A DNA stretch of 64,000 nucleotides from positions 3,957,501 through 4,021,500 of the forward strand of contig NZ_RWIV01000001.1 of assembly GCF_003944835.1 (NCBI RefSeq), given 5' to 3'. This document shows positions 17,347 to 25,980 of the stretch, piece by piece; positions within the stretch are counted from its first letter, which is position 1, and every line of letters begins with the position of its first letter. The DNA is from Bacillus sp. HMF5848 (GTDB lineage: Bacteria > Bacillota > Bacilli > Bacillales > HMF5848). A program made the translations under genes and the position numbers. The notes under the pieces were generated by a model. It was given only the letters and a program-made list of their open reading frames with translations, did not search any database and had not been told where the DNA came from.

Positions 17347-18183
17347 TTAATGGTCAAGAGCCCAAGACTCCAAGTTCTCTCGTGAAATTGTCAATTTTCC
17401 ATTCAAATTCAAAACTTCACTTGGAACTACATATGTACTACCCTCATACTGGATTTCATAATCGACGCCCGCCCAGTTATGTTCATTTTTATAGGTAAGT
17501 TCATAAGGTCTTGTGATGGTTAGAGAATCTTGGTCAACAATAAATTCAGTGTTTGTTACTTTGTATCGCACACTTCTCTTTAAACGCACAGCATTTGATA
17601 ACGGAAGGAGCTGGTTGACGTTGATGTCATCTTCCTGGAACAAAATTTCCGTCTGTAAGTCATCATAATAGCTTCTTAATATGGCGCTACGATAATTCCT
17701 ATTTTCGTTTTTGTTAGGCGCCATTATATAGTAAACAATAGAAGCGAGAAGCTCGTAGCCCATCTTCGTAATATGTACTCGATCATATTTTCCGCTGCTT
17801 TTGATGATATTATCTTCAATCGTCGTAGATGACATAGTATGAATAGCATTGTTACGAAGTATGCGTAACAGCCTATATACTTGGCTAAAAATAACGTTGT
17901 CATCCGAGTCATTAGGTAGCGAGTGATACTTATGCTTCAGGCTGCAGCCTTCTAAACGTGGATACATCGTATCAATCTTAGCATCTAACAGCGTGAAAAA
18001 CAGCATAATTTGCACGGTAATATTGTCTTCTATACGCGATCTAGTAACGACTTCATCTCCTTCTAAAAATAATGTGAAACGCCCTTTCTCTTCTAACCTC
18101 ACAGCTCGGTTCTCCACCGTGTGTAGGCGAATATCTGAGTATTTTAATAGATTCATAGTTTGTTGCATAAAGGTTTCTAGCAT
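17347..18183 (-). CDS. Unknown protein with HEPN-like motif
   Basis: A 278-residue protein with no signal or membrane segment. The middle (about 90-130) has helices with RLLRILRNNAIHTM, where RNNAIH fits the R-x4-H signature (R-N-x3-H) of HEPN-fold RNases and abortive-infection proteins. The C-terminal third is beta-rich (NWAGVDYEIQYEGSTYVVP). The ATG at 18183 has AAGGAG ten bases upstream and is preferred to an in-frame start at 18357 that would run through repeats. It is divergent from the RyR/SLOG/TIR operon across about 470 bp of repeats. HEPN is a motif-level inference; the whole protein is not recognised. Confidence 0.6.
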   Translation of the reverse strand: MLETFMQQTMNLLKYSDIRLHTVENRAVRLEEKGRFTLFLEGDEVVTRSRIEDNITVQIMLFFTLLDAKIDTMYPRLEGCSLKHKYHSLPNDSDDNVIFSQVYRLLRILRNNAIHTMSSTTIEDNIIKSSGKYDRVHITKMGYELLASIVYYIMAPNKNENRNYRSAILRSYYDDLQTEILFQEDDINVNQLLPLSNAVRLKRSVRYKVTNTEFIVDQDSLTITRPYELTYKNEHNWAGVDYEIQYEGSTYVVPSEVLNLNGKLTISRENLESWALDH

Positions 18184-18385
18184 AGATAAAATTCTCCTTA
18201 ACATGAAGCAATATAGTATATGTAGTATATCAAATAACATAGGTAGAAGGTGACAAAGGGACGGTTCTTGTGCACGCTTTCCAATACTTTGGACATAGAA
18301 GTATGAGAGGGTCCTGTTAGATAAGCTTACAGCTGTTTGCATGTCCGTTCCGTTCATATCTTGTTAATTCAAACTATACTTTGAA

Positions 18386-18488
18386 GCATAAAGACTGTCT
18401 CCTCTCTGCCACTTTTCTTTGGATGCATAAGAGCCGGCCCCACTCTGCCACTTTTCTTTGGATGCATGAGAACCGTCCCCACTCTGCC
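18386..18488 (-). repeat. 39-bp tandem array of REP variants
   Basis: CTGCC ends recur at 18406, 18445 and 18484, giving a 39-bp period. Each unit is a REP variant joined by CACTTTTCTTTGGATGCAT. The middle unit carries GAGCCGGCCCC in place of GAACCGTCCCC. A degenerate REP (AGGGACGGTTCTTGTGC) also lies near 18255. Confidence 0.8.
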
Positions 18489-18572
18489 ATTATGGTAGTG
18501 ACAGATACCTATTTTTCTTTGTATAATTGTCATATTGTAGTCTTTTTTGTCTAATACTTTCGACTAGTGTCG

Positions 18573-18632
18573 GATGCATGGGGACGGTTCTCATCTTGCC
18601 CTGGCAGGATGAGAACCGTCCCCATGCTGCCA
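18573..18632. repeat. Near-perfect REP palindrome upstream of the RyR gene
   Basis: Two REP units face each other with a 14-base loop. The arms GCATGGGGACGGTTCTCAT (18576-18594) and its exact complement form a 19-bp stem. It ends 17 bp before the chosen GTG start and 3 bp before the GGAGG ribosome site, so in mRNA it would form a strong hairpin next to the initiation region. Confidence 0.88.
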
Positions 18633-18649
18633 ATTGGAGGTTGTTTGGT

Positions 18650-20560
18650 GTGAGAAGGTTGTTTTTTGTGAATGTTATTTTGATAGTGTTGCTCGCTGGG
18701 GGGCTTTGGAGTGTGTGGTGGGTTGACCGGGAGCCGTCATTTGGTTTGGTGGTGACGTTGTCGATTTTTTTAGGCATCACGCCATTGCTACTGTTTGTGA
18801 AGAGGGCCTTTTATTTGCAGGTTTTCTTGTTTACATTGGCAATGTTAACAGGCTTTTATGGGTTTTATTTTGAGTCGATAGCTACTGAGGCTGGTCGGTA
18901 CAGTGGGGTCAATGCCCTTTATTCAACGATTCGTTTGTTTATTTTAGATACGGACAATGTGTTTGCACCAACACTCGGGAAACACATCCACTATCCTTTA
19001 TCCATTGAAATCGCTCGTTGGAGCGCCGCTGCAACAACCATTGCGACTATTCTACAAATTGCTTACCGCATGTTAGGTCAATCAATCAAGCTGTTTGGCT
19101 ATAAAGTACTTGGAAATCACTATATTATTGTTGGCTATAATCACAAGAGCAAAGCTCTAATTAACAGCTTACGAAAAAACGGGAAACGAGTGATTGTTAT
19201 TAGTGACGATGAAGACTCGATTGAAGAGGATTTTCTTCATCAGTTGGGTGTGATAACAATCTTAAGTGCGCGTGATAAATCTCTGCTTTTTCATAAACTA
19301 GCCTTGAAACGTGCGAAATACTTTATTTTATTGCATGAAGATGATTCCCAAAACTTAGACGAAATCGTAGGACTTATTGACTTTTTAAAAAATAAAACGT
19401 CTAAGCTAGAAGTTATTTTGCATTTGCATCATCAGCAGTCATATTTACTTTATGAGGATATTAAGCGCGATTTCACGGTGAATCATGGTGCGTTTCCAGT
19501 GCCTGTTAGGACGGTGAATGTGCATAGTTTAATGGCTGAGAAGCTGTTAAATGATCATCCGTTATATAAATATTACGAAGACCGCGTGAAAGACGCCGAT
19601 AGTGCGCCGCTGCATATGTTGTTTGTTGGCTTTGGACAGACAGGGCAGCAGGTGGCAGTCCAGGCGATTGAGCGTGCGCACTTTCTGCCAAGGGAAAGGC
19701 TTCAGATTACGGTGTTAGATAAAGAGGCTGAGAGGCTGAAGGCGCTTTGGTATCGTCAATATCCGCGAGCTGATAAAGTAGCGACTATGCGCTTTCGTCC
19801 CTTTGATGTGTCAACAGAGGCTTTAAATGCTGCTGTTGCGGAGTACAACCCGACACATGTTTTTATTTGTTTGCAAGATGATTATGCTGATTTGATGGAA
19901 GGTATTGATTTATGTAAGCAGTACCCTCAGCTTCCTATTTTTATAAAAATGAAGGCGGAGGCGCATATCAGCAAATGGGTACATACAAATACGTTTGAAT
20001 ATGATAGAGTGTTTCGATTTGGCTATTATGAGGACGTGTTAAATGAGGATTACTTTATTAACGAGACACTTACGAAGCTTGCGAAGCTCGTTCATACGAA
20101 ATATATGGAGTTGCAAGAGGTGCAGGACGATTGGCTAGCGCTTTCGGATCTTAATCGAGAGTCGAATCGCAATCAGATGAATCATGCTGATACGAAGCTG
20201 CTCCTGCTTGAGTTGGATAAGGTGAAAAAGAACGAGAATCATCCTGATAAATTAACAAAGCATGAGTTTCTTCAGTATATAGAGGGCAAAATTGAGGCGC
20301 TTGCCGAAATAGAGCATGAACGCTGGAATGCGTTTCATTTTATGAGAAGCTGGGATGTGAAAACAGATATCGCACCTCCTAACAGTCATAAGGATGAGGA
20401 TAAACGATTACATGGATGTCTTGTGTCATGGGACGAGTTGGACCGTGTGTGTGAGATCACTCGTAAGCCGTTTAAAGAGTATGATCGTGACACGATTCGC
20501 AATTTATATGATGTGTACCAATTTATTGGGTACGATCTTGTTGTTAAGAAAAGTGAGTAA
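18650..20560 (+). CDS. Membrane protein with two TrkA-N/Rossmann domains and a C-terminal RyR domain
   Basis: A 636-residue protein. About four N-terminal hydrophobic segments (1-150) precede a first NAD-binding domain (HYIIVGYNHKSKALINSL, about 165-290), a second one with a clean GFGQTG motif (MLFVGFGQTGQQ, about 330-460), and a C-terminal RyR domain (IEHERWNAFHFMRSW, about 560-636). RyR modules in bacteria are proposed ligand sensors in nucleotide-centred conflict systems and often neighbour SLOG and TIR genes, as here. TrkA-N domains usually sense NAD(H) or related nucleotides next to a channel. The GTG at 18650 has GGAGGT upstream; the frame is open further left, but only through the REP palindrome. 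First gene of the island. Confidence 0.8.
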   Translation: MRRLFFVNVILIVLLAGGLWSVWWVDREPSFGLVVTLSIFLGITPLLLFVKRAFYLQVFLFTLAMLTGFYGFYFESIATEAGRYSGVNALYSTIRLFILDTDNVFAPTLGKHIHYPLSIEIARWSAAATTIATILQIAYRMLGQSIKLFGYKVLGNHYIIVGYNHKSKALINSLRKNGKRVIVISDDEDSIEEDFLHQLGVITILSARDKSLLFHKLALKRAKYFILLHEDDSQNLDEIVGLIDFLKNKTSKLEVILHLHHQQSYLLYEDIKRDFTVNHGAFPVPVRTVNVHSLMAEKLLNDHPLYKYYEDRVKDADSAPLHMLFVGFGQTGQQVAVQAIERAHFLPRERLQITVLDKEAERLKALWYRQYPRADKVATMRFRPFDVSTEALNAAVAEYNPTHVFICLQDDYADLMEGIDLCKQYPQLPIFIKMKAEAHISKWVHTNTFEYDRVFRFGYYEDVLNEDYFINETLTKLAKLVHTKYMELQEVQDDWLALSDLNRESNRNQMNHADTKLLLLELDKVKKNENHPDKLTKHEFLQYIEGKIEALAEIEHERWNAFHFMRSWDVKTDIAPPNSHKDEDKRLHGCLVSWDELDRVCEITRKPFKEYDRDTIRNLYDVYQFIGYDLVVKKSE

Positions 20561-20730
20561 CGAGAGCCAGACTTCGAGGCTGTAATTTGTGGGCTCATGA
20601 TATGAATCTCTATTTGTTGGTTGCATCGACTGAACCAACTTTCTAGGAGGAATATCATCTTTCCCGGATTGAGGACGGCCATGGTCAAGAGCACACCTAA
20701 GTTCGGAATTCAGAAAAAAGGACTGACAGC

Positions 20731-21339
20731 ATGACGAACATAGATAAGCACAACAAAATTTGGCGAATTGGCGTAACGGGACACCGCAAAATTCATCCCG
20801 ATTCTCTTCCTGCCATCAAGCTTGAACTTGAACGATTTTTCAAATATATTACTCTCGCCTATCCCCGTGAGTCGGTTCGCTTTGTTTCGCCACTCGCGGA
20901 GGGGGCGGATCGCTTGGCTGCGCATGCGGCGCTTGAGCATGGGATCAATCTAGAAGTACCACTTCCGTTTGAAAGAGAGAGGTACGTGCGCGATTTTGTG
21001 ACAACTTCGTCCAAGGACGAGTTTGACGCGTTATGCGCACAGGCGGTGGCAGCATACGTCGTGGAAGGTAGTGGATATTACAATGTGGGAAGCTACGTTG
21101 CGCAAACTAGCGATATTTTACTAGCATTATGGGACCTTAATTTTAAAAAAGAACTGCCCGGTGGGACAGCACATATTGTTCGGTGTCAGTTTGAGGGCTT
21201 TCCGGATGAAGGGGTATGGTCCGGTTATGTTCCTAACAGACAGACGTACATAATAACAACACCACGAGTAAATGATGAAGGGCGGGCGATCAGTGGAGGC
21301 TTTTGGACAGCTGATCAATATTTAGCTTTAAAGGGGTGA
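20731..21339 (+). CDS. SLOG-superfamily nucleotide-sensor protein
   Basis: A 202-residue single-domain Rossmannoid protein. The motifs WRIGVTGHRKIHP, SPLAEGADRLAAHAAL and PLPFERERYVRDF fit the SLOG (SMF/DprA-LOG) group that binds or produces nucleotide-derived ligands in TIR- and TRPM-linked systems. No catalytic prediction is possible from sequence alone. AAAGGACTG precedes the ATG. The TIR gene starts four bases after the stop, so the pair is tightly coupled. Confidence 0.8.
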   Translation: MTNIDKHNKIWRIGVTGHRKIHPDSLPAIKLELERFFKYITLAYPRESVRFVSPLAEGADRLAAHAALEHGINLEVPLPFERERYVRDFVTTSSKDEFDALCAQAVAAYVVEGSGYYNVGSYVAQTSDILLALWDLNFKKELPGGTAHIVRCQFEGFPDEGVWSGYVPNRQTYIITTPRVNDEGRAISGGFWTADQYLALKG

Positions 21340-21343
21340 GACA

Positions 21344-23659
21344 ATGCAAGACGAACAGCAAAGAAAGGTCGTGTTTTTAAGTCATAATTCGGCCGATTTT
21401 GATGAGATGGTAGAGATTGCACAATATTTAGAGGAACGTGATATCCCATGCTGGTATGCGCCAAGGGATATTCCGCTTGGGCAGCATTATCAGACGAGAA
21501 TTGTACAGGATTTAAAGCACAAGGTGGAGGCGCTCGTTGTTATTATTACGGAGCAAGTTGGTGCTTCAAGCATGGTACCAAAGGAAATTGATTTAGCGCT
21601 TCGCTTTAATATCCCGATTGTCCCGATTATGTTGGATGGAACGGATGTACCGGACTCCCTGCTGCTACTTCTATGTAATATTCAACATCTTAATGTTGGC
21701 AAATATGCCGCTTTATCGGAGGCGCTTGATCAGCTAATTATTGAGTTAGAAGAAATTCATCATGGCAGCCACACGAACGAAGTGGAAGTAACTGAAAAGC
21801 AGCGTTTGAATAGACCTGTTGTCTTGAAAAATGCCCCAGGTGTGGAGCTTTATCAATTACATACAACTCAACTACAGATAGTGCAACAAACTTTTGTAGA
21901 GCCTGAACGTTTTACTAGTATGAAAAGTCAGCTTGCTCGTGATCATTTTATTTGCTTGCATCATAGTCAGCACACAGGCAAATACTCTGCCGCTATAAGC
22001 TTGCTACAGAACTTACAAGTTCAGCATATTTATGAGATATCTAAAGATGTGAAGCCGAAGGAGCTTTTAAAATTAACGGTGCGAGAGCAGGCTGGTTTTA
22101 TTTTAGAAATAGATTCAGAGGATTGGTTTGATACCGTTTCTGAGCACGCGTTTTTAGATTATATCGAGCATGTGAGTGCGAAGGATTCATTTCTTATTTT
22201 TATTATGAAAAAAGAAGCGACAGAGCCGTTTCTCCAATTGTATTCCCATAAGGTTAGTGCGCCGAAACAGGTGGAGGATATGCTCAGAAAGCATGTTAAC
22301 TTTGTCTCTCATAATGAGGAGCTAGTGGGGACATTCGAGACTTGGCTGTCGGAGCGAACGTTGAGCATAATACGACAGGCTAATCCTTTACCGCGTGATG
22401 TTAGTGCATTGGCTCAAAAGATACAGCAATTTTTACAAGGGGACATTACAGAGGAAGGCTTGCTTCAATCGTTACAAACGAATGTATTAAAACGAATTGA
22501 GGCGTGGTTTCAAGTGGAGCGATCACAAGAAGACATCGCCTTCTATCTTGCTTTAGGATTGTTCGAAGGGCTCACATTCAATGAAATTACGAAGCTAGCC
22601 CAAGGACTGCAACGACGATTTGCTAGTTACCTAGGAGAAGAACCGGCAGCGCGACTTTTGCCGAGCCGCGATGAATATTTAGCGTTGTTCCATGCGACTG
22701 TAAAAAAAGAGTTAAGTCAGTTTGAAGTCGGTCACTTAGCGCAGGATAAGGTGCGGTTCGTCGTGCCGGAGGATGCGTCCTATGTGTGGCAATACGTTTG
22801 GCTTCAATATCCTCGTTACCAGTCGGCTATAATTGAATGGCTGCATGAGCTGTTATCGTCTAAGCGAAAAGGAATTGAGGACAAAGTCATTTCAATCGTT
22901 GTGGAATTGCTGAAAATTGATTTCCCAACGATTCGCATGAGCTTTGTACAGCCTTGGGCACAATCAAATGCTGTTCCAGAGCGGATGTTGGCCGTTCGCA
23001 CTCTCGAATTATTAGCTGCTGATAGTGAGTGGACATATCCAGTGTTCAACTTAGTAAAAGCTTGGGCGGGGCTTCGTAATAATAGTCACCTGCAATGGAC
23101 TGCGATGATGCTGTTAAGCTCCGAGCTTGGTGCGAAGTATTATCCTGCTAGTTTAAAAATGATCCGGAGTGCGTATGGGACAAGCAACCGCAGTTTGCAT
23201 AATGTTATTCAGCGAACGATGCAGCAGCTAACAAAGATCGCGTTATGGGATACACAATATGAAAAAATTTATATTCGGCATTGGGTCGAGTGGTTTGAAC
23301 GAACGCCTAAAGACGAGTTGCAGCCTGTGTTTCGCTTTGCGCAATCTGTGTTCCAACCGGTTCCTGCCCTATTTTTCCGGGCCCAGCCTTCTTTTCTGGA
23401 GCACTTTTGGGTGCCATTTATCGCAGACAATTTACAGCATACGATGACTAGAAAAACAATGCTAGCAATGCTAGATGAGTGGATTCAAAGAGCTGGTGGG
23501 AAGCGTGCGAATGTTGAGACGATTAGTGGTGTGTTACATGCTATTTATGAATCTGAAGCTGATAGTATGCGCATTCGCTTGGAGAAGTTTGTTCGCAAGG
23601 GCCTTCGTCAGCATGATGATGCGTACAGGCCGATTGCCGAGATGCTGGTGAAGATGTGA
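21344..23659 (+). CDS. TIR-domain protein with degenerate P-loop and large helical C-terminal region
   Basis: A 771-residue protein. The N-terminal TIR domain (about 6-135) has VVFLSHNSADFDEMVEIAQY, the BB-loop region CWYAPRDIPLGQHY and KEIDLALRFNIPIVPIM, whose Glu is at the expected NADase catalytic position. A second region (about 180-330) looks like a STAND-type NTPase core with an eroded Walker A (HHSQHTGKYSAA; GK kept, first Gly and following S/T lost). The remaining 400 residues are alpha-helical with repeat-like character (VWQYVWLQYPRYQSAIIEWL), perhaps HEAT-like. TIR proteins of defence systems cleave NAD+ or make signalling nucleotides once triggered. The start has AGGGGTGAG. No transmembrane segment. 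Confidence 0.82.
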   Translation: MQDEQQRKVVFLSHNSADFDEMVEIAQYLEERDIPCWYAPRDIPLGQHYQTRIVQDLKHKVEALVVIITEQVGASSMVPKEIDLALRFNIPIVPIMLDGTDVPDSLLLLLCNIQHLNVGKYAALSEALDQLIIELEEIHHGSHTNEVEVTEKQRLNRPVVLKNAPGVELYQLHTTQLQIVQQTFVEPERFTSMKSQLARDHFICLHHSQHTGKYSAAISLLQNLQVQHIYEISKDVKPKELLKLTVREQAGFILEIDSEDWFDTVSEHAFLDYIEHVSAKDSFLIFIMKKEATEPFLQLYSHKVSAPKQVEDMLRKHVNFVSHNEELVGTFETWLSERTLSIIRQANPLPRDVSALAQKIQQFLQGDITEEGLLQSLQTNVLKRIEAWFQVERSQEDIAFYLALGLFEGLTFNEITKLAQGLQRRFASYLGEEPAARLLPSRDEYLALFHATVKKELSQFEVGHLAQDKVRFVVPEDASYVWQYVWLQYPRYQSAIIEWLHELLSSKRKGIEDKVISIVVELLKIDFPTIRMSFVQPWAQSNAVPERMLAVRTLELLAADSEWTYPVFNLVKAWAGLRNNSHLQWTAMMLLSSELGAKYYPASLKMIRSAYGTSNRSLHNVIQRTMQQLTKIALWDTQYEKIYIRHWVEWFERTPKDELQPVFRFAQSVFQPVPALFFRAQPSFLEHFWVPFIADNLQHTMTRKTMLAMLDEWIQRAGGKRANVETISGVLHAIYESEADSMRIRLEKFVRKGLRQHDDAYRPIAEMLVKM

Positions 23660-23797
23660 AATGTTGGTGAAGATGTAGGGATGTGGCTAGCTTACCAGTG
23701 AACTGAATTGTTTTGACGTGAAGAAAAACAACTGTTACAACCATAAGTTTCGTGGCGTATCATACATTTATTTTTACGAGTAAAGGGGAGAATTGTT

Positions 23798-24853
23798 TTG
23801 GCAATTAAAGATGTAGAACGAGTAACTTATAGTTTATTTTCAAAAGAACCGATTTCTAGCAACACCATTGCCTATGTTTATAAAAATGCAAACGACGAAT
23901 ATCGTGTAGTGAAAGACGGCGAACAGCTTACTAGATCCGAATTAAAGGCAAAGAAATATATGATACGCTATACCGTTTCTATGAATTCTGTTTCTGTGAA
24001 TCACCAACGCGAATATTCATCTAGTGATCCTGGCCGTTATTTTAACATTAACGTAAAGGTCGGTGTGAAGGTTAAGGATCCGATTGCTATTGTAGAAAAC
24101 GATGTGAAGGATAGCGGAAAGTTTTTGCAGGATAATTTAGTATATTGGATTCAGCCTATTACGGATGATTATTCAATTGAGGATTTTGCTGATGTGAAAG
24201 CACAGTTTCAAAAATTGAAGCAGCAGTCCGATATTGTCGAACAAATCGAGAGAATGGGCTACGAGGTAACCGAGCTCCATGCGAGTGCTCGTTTAAGTAA
24301 AGCGGATTGGGAGCATTATCAAAAAATCGTTGAGTTAAAGCGCAAGCAAGAACTAACTGAGCTTGAGATGGAAATTGAAAGAAAGCAAAAGAAAAAGCAG
24401 ACAGAGTGGCAGCTTGAGGACGACGATGTTCGGAAAAAGCGCGAAAAAGAAGAGGAAGAAGAGCGCAGACGCAAGCAAAAGGATGAAGAGGAAGAACGCA
24501 AAAGAAAAATGCGCGATGCAATCCGTAGCGGTGGTATTATCGATGCATTAATTGAGGGCTCTGCTTCAAATGATGAAGTACTCTCTTATTTACAAACGCA
24601 ACAAAATGATATTAAGCAAATGCAAAAGATGGTGTTTGAAAAGGTCATTAACTCCGAAGATACTGATGTGGAGGATATGGTAAAACTCATGAAAAAAATG
24701 GGCGAAATCACACAAGTTAATTCGCAGCCACAACTGGCGTATGGTGAGGACAAAGAACGCGACAGTGCAGACAAGAAGCTTGAAGGAAACTGGGGGCAAA
24801 CAAAACAACTGTTAGAAAAAAGTGACGATAACGACGAAGAGGATTGGGATTAA
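23798..24853 (+). CDS. SPFH/band-7-like protein with charged coiled coil
   Basis: A 351-residue cytoplasmic protein. The first 150 residues are beta-rich (GRYFNINVKVGVKVKDPIAI) and resemble an SPFH/band-7 domain in pattern, although a membrane anchor is missing. From about 185 to 250 lies a highly charged coiled coil (repeated E-E-R-K and K-K-R-E runs). A more ordinary helical C terminus follows and ends in acidic residues. Start is TTG at 23798 with GGGGAG at good spacing; no nearby in-frame ATG competes. Its stop overlaps the start of the next gene (TAATG). It may form an oligomeric scaffold at the membrane with the next protein. The family call is tentative. Confidence 0.5.
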   Translation: MAIKDVERVTYSLFSKEPISSNTIAYVYKNANDEYRVVKDGEQLTRSELKAKKYMIRYTVSMNSVSVNHQREYSSSDPGRYFNINVKVGVKVKDPIAIVENDVKDSGKFLQDNLVYWIQPITDDYSIEDFADVKAQFQKLKQQSDIVEQIERMGYEVTELHASARLSKADWEHYQKIVELKRKQELTELEMEIERKQKKKQTEWQLEDDDVRKKREKEEEEERRRKQKDEEEERKRKMRDAIRSGGIIDALIEGSASNDEVLSYLQTQQNDIKQMQKMVFEKVINSEDTDVEDMVKLMKKMGEITQVNSQPQLAYGEDKERDSADKKLEGNWGQTKQLLEKSDDNDEEDWD

Positions 24854-25653
24854 TGGAACAAGCTATGAACGCGTCAGTATATTGGTTCATGATGCCCCCT
24901 TATGTCCGTTTGGCTATTATTCTATTTATCATTTTCATCATATTTCGCTTTGTCTTGTTTCGCTTAGCTGTTTTGGTTGGAAATGTTGTACTATGGATTT
25001 TACTAAGATTGGTCGGGTTATTAGTTGGCTTGACAACGTCCATTGTCGGTTTTGTGGTAGGATTTCGTGTTAAAAAAGGCGTGACACATTTCCCGTCTGT
25101 GCATAAGCTTGAAGATGTGATGGAGAGTGTCGTACGGAAACTCATGAACGCTCGGGAAAACTGCAGTGTTCAGCACATGAGTCGCAAAATTATTGTGAAA
25201 CGCTATCGCCGCGTAGTCTTACTGCTAATTATCGCTGTCGGCTTCAGTTTTTACAAATGGCCTGATACAAAACTCGGGCAAACGTGGCATGAATGGGAGC
25301 ATACTGTTTTAGTAGAAACATTTTCTTTAAGCATGCTGTCAACTGAAGAAGCGAGAGCGGTGTATGATCAGTGGAGACAGGATTCAAATTCTGATTCAAG
25401 TGTAGAAACGGCGGCGACATCTTCGGAAGACACAAGCATTTTTTTACAATTAACAAGTGAATATGACGGCGGAAAAATTCGCCGCACCCCATCGATGGAC
25501 GGTGAAAAAATCGCTGTCATCGGCAGTGGGGATACTTTGTTATTTTTAGGAGAATCTGAGGTAGGCTCAAGCAATGTCACTTGGTATAAAGTTGAAACCT
25601 CCTCAGGAGTAGTAGGATGGATTTCTAGTAATATCGTAGAAAGAGCTGAATAG
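24853..25653 (+). CDS. Membrane protein with extracellular SH3b domain
   Basis: A 266-residue protein. An N-terminal hydrophobic block of two to three segments (about 17-75, RLAIILFIIFIIFRFVLFRL and on) is followed by a basic cytoplasmic stretch, another transmembrane helix (VVLLLIIAVGFSFYKW, about 118-135) and an exposed tail. The tail ends in a bacterial SH3 domain (about 200-266, IRRTPSMDGEKIAVIGSGD to VVGWISSNIVE), of a type that binds cell wall or peptides. The ATG overlaps the previous stop as TAATG and is preferred to a TTG nine bases upstream. It probably works with the SPFH-like protein. Confidence 0.7.
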   Translation: MEQAMNASVYWFMMPPYVRLAIILFIIFIIFRFVLFRLAVLVGNVVLWILLRLVGLLVGLTTSIVGFVVGFRVKKGVTHFPSVHKLEDVMESVVRKLMNARENCSVQHMSRKIIVKRYRRVVLLLIIAVGFSFYKWPDTKLGQTWHEWEHTVLVETFSLSMLSTEEARAVYDQWRQDSNSDSSVETAATSSEDTSIFLQLTSEYDGGKIRRTPSMDGEKIAVIGSGDTLLFLGESEVGSSNVTWYKVETSSGVVGWISSNIVERAE

Positions 25654-25658
25654 TAAAT

Positions 25659-25860
25659 TGGCAGTATGGGGCTTGGTCGGCAGCATGGGGACGGTTCTTA
25701 TGCTGCCTTCGAGAGCAATATGAGGACCGTTCTTTCGCAGTATTCGATGGCAGTATGGGGATGGTGCTTACGCTGCCTTCGAGAGCAATATGAGGACCAT
25801 TCTTTCGCAGTATTCGATGGCAGTATGGGGATGGTGCTTACGCTGCATTGGAGAGCACAA
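25659..25860. repeat. 70-bp tandem array of diverged REP units
   Basis: The block GAGAGCAATATGAGGACC recurs at 25711 and 25781, and its head GAGAGCA again at 25851, a period of exactly 70 bp. Each unit joins a forward REP variant (GGCAGTATGGGGATGGTGC) to an inverted one. Only the leftmost unit (about 25680-25708) keeps the standard core. The array fills most of the 25654-25980 spacer. Confidence 0.85.
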
Positions 25861-25980
25861 TTAGAGTTCCTCGCTCATGCTACCGTGAAGCGACCCTACA
25901 TAATAGTAGCACCTGCCCCTACCGTGATTGAATGATACCACGGGGGAGATTAAGCACCAAGAGATACAGGAGGCGATATC

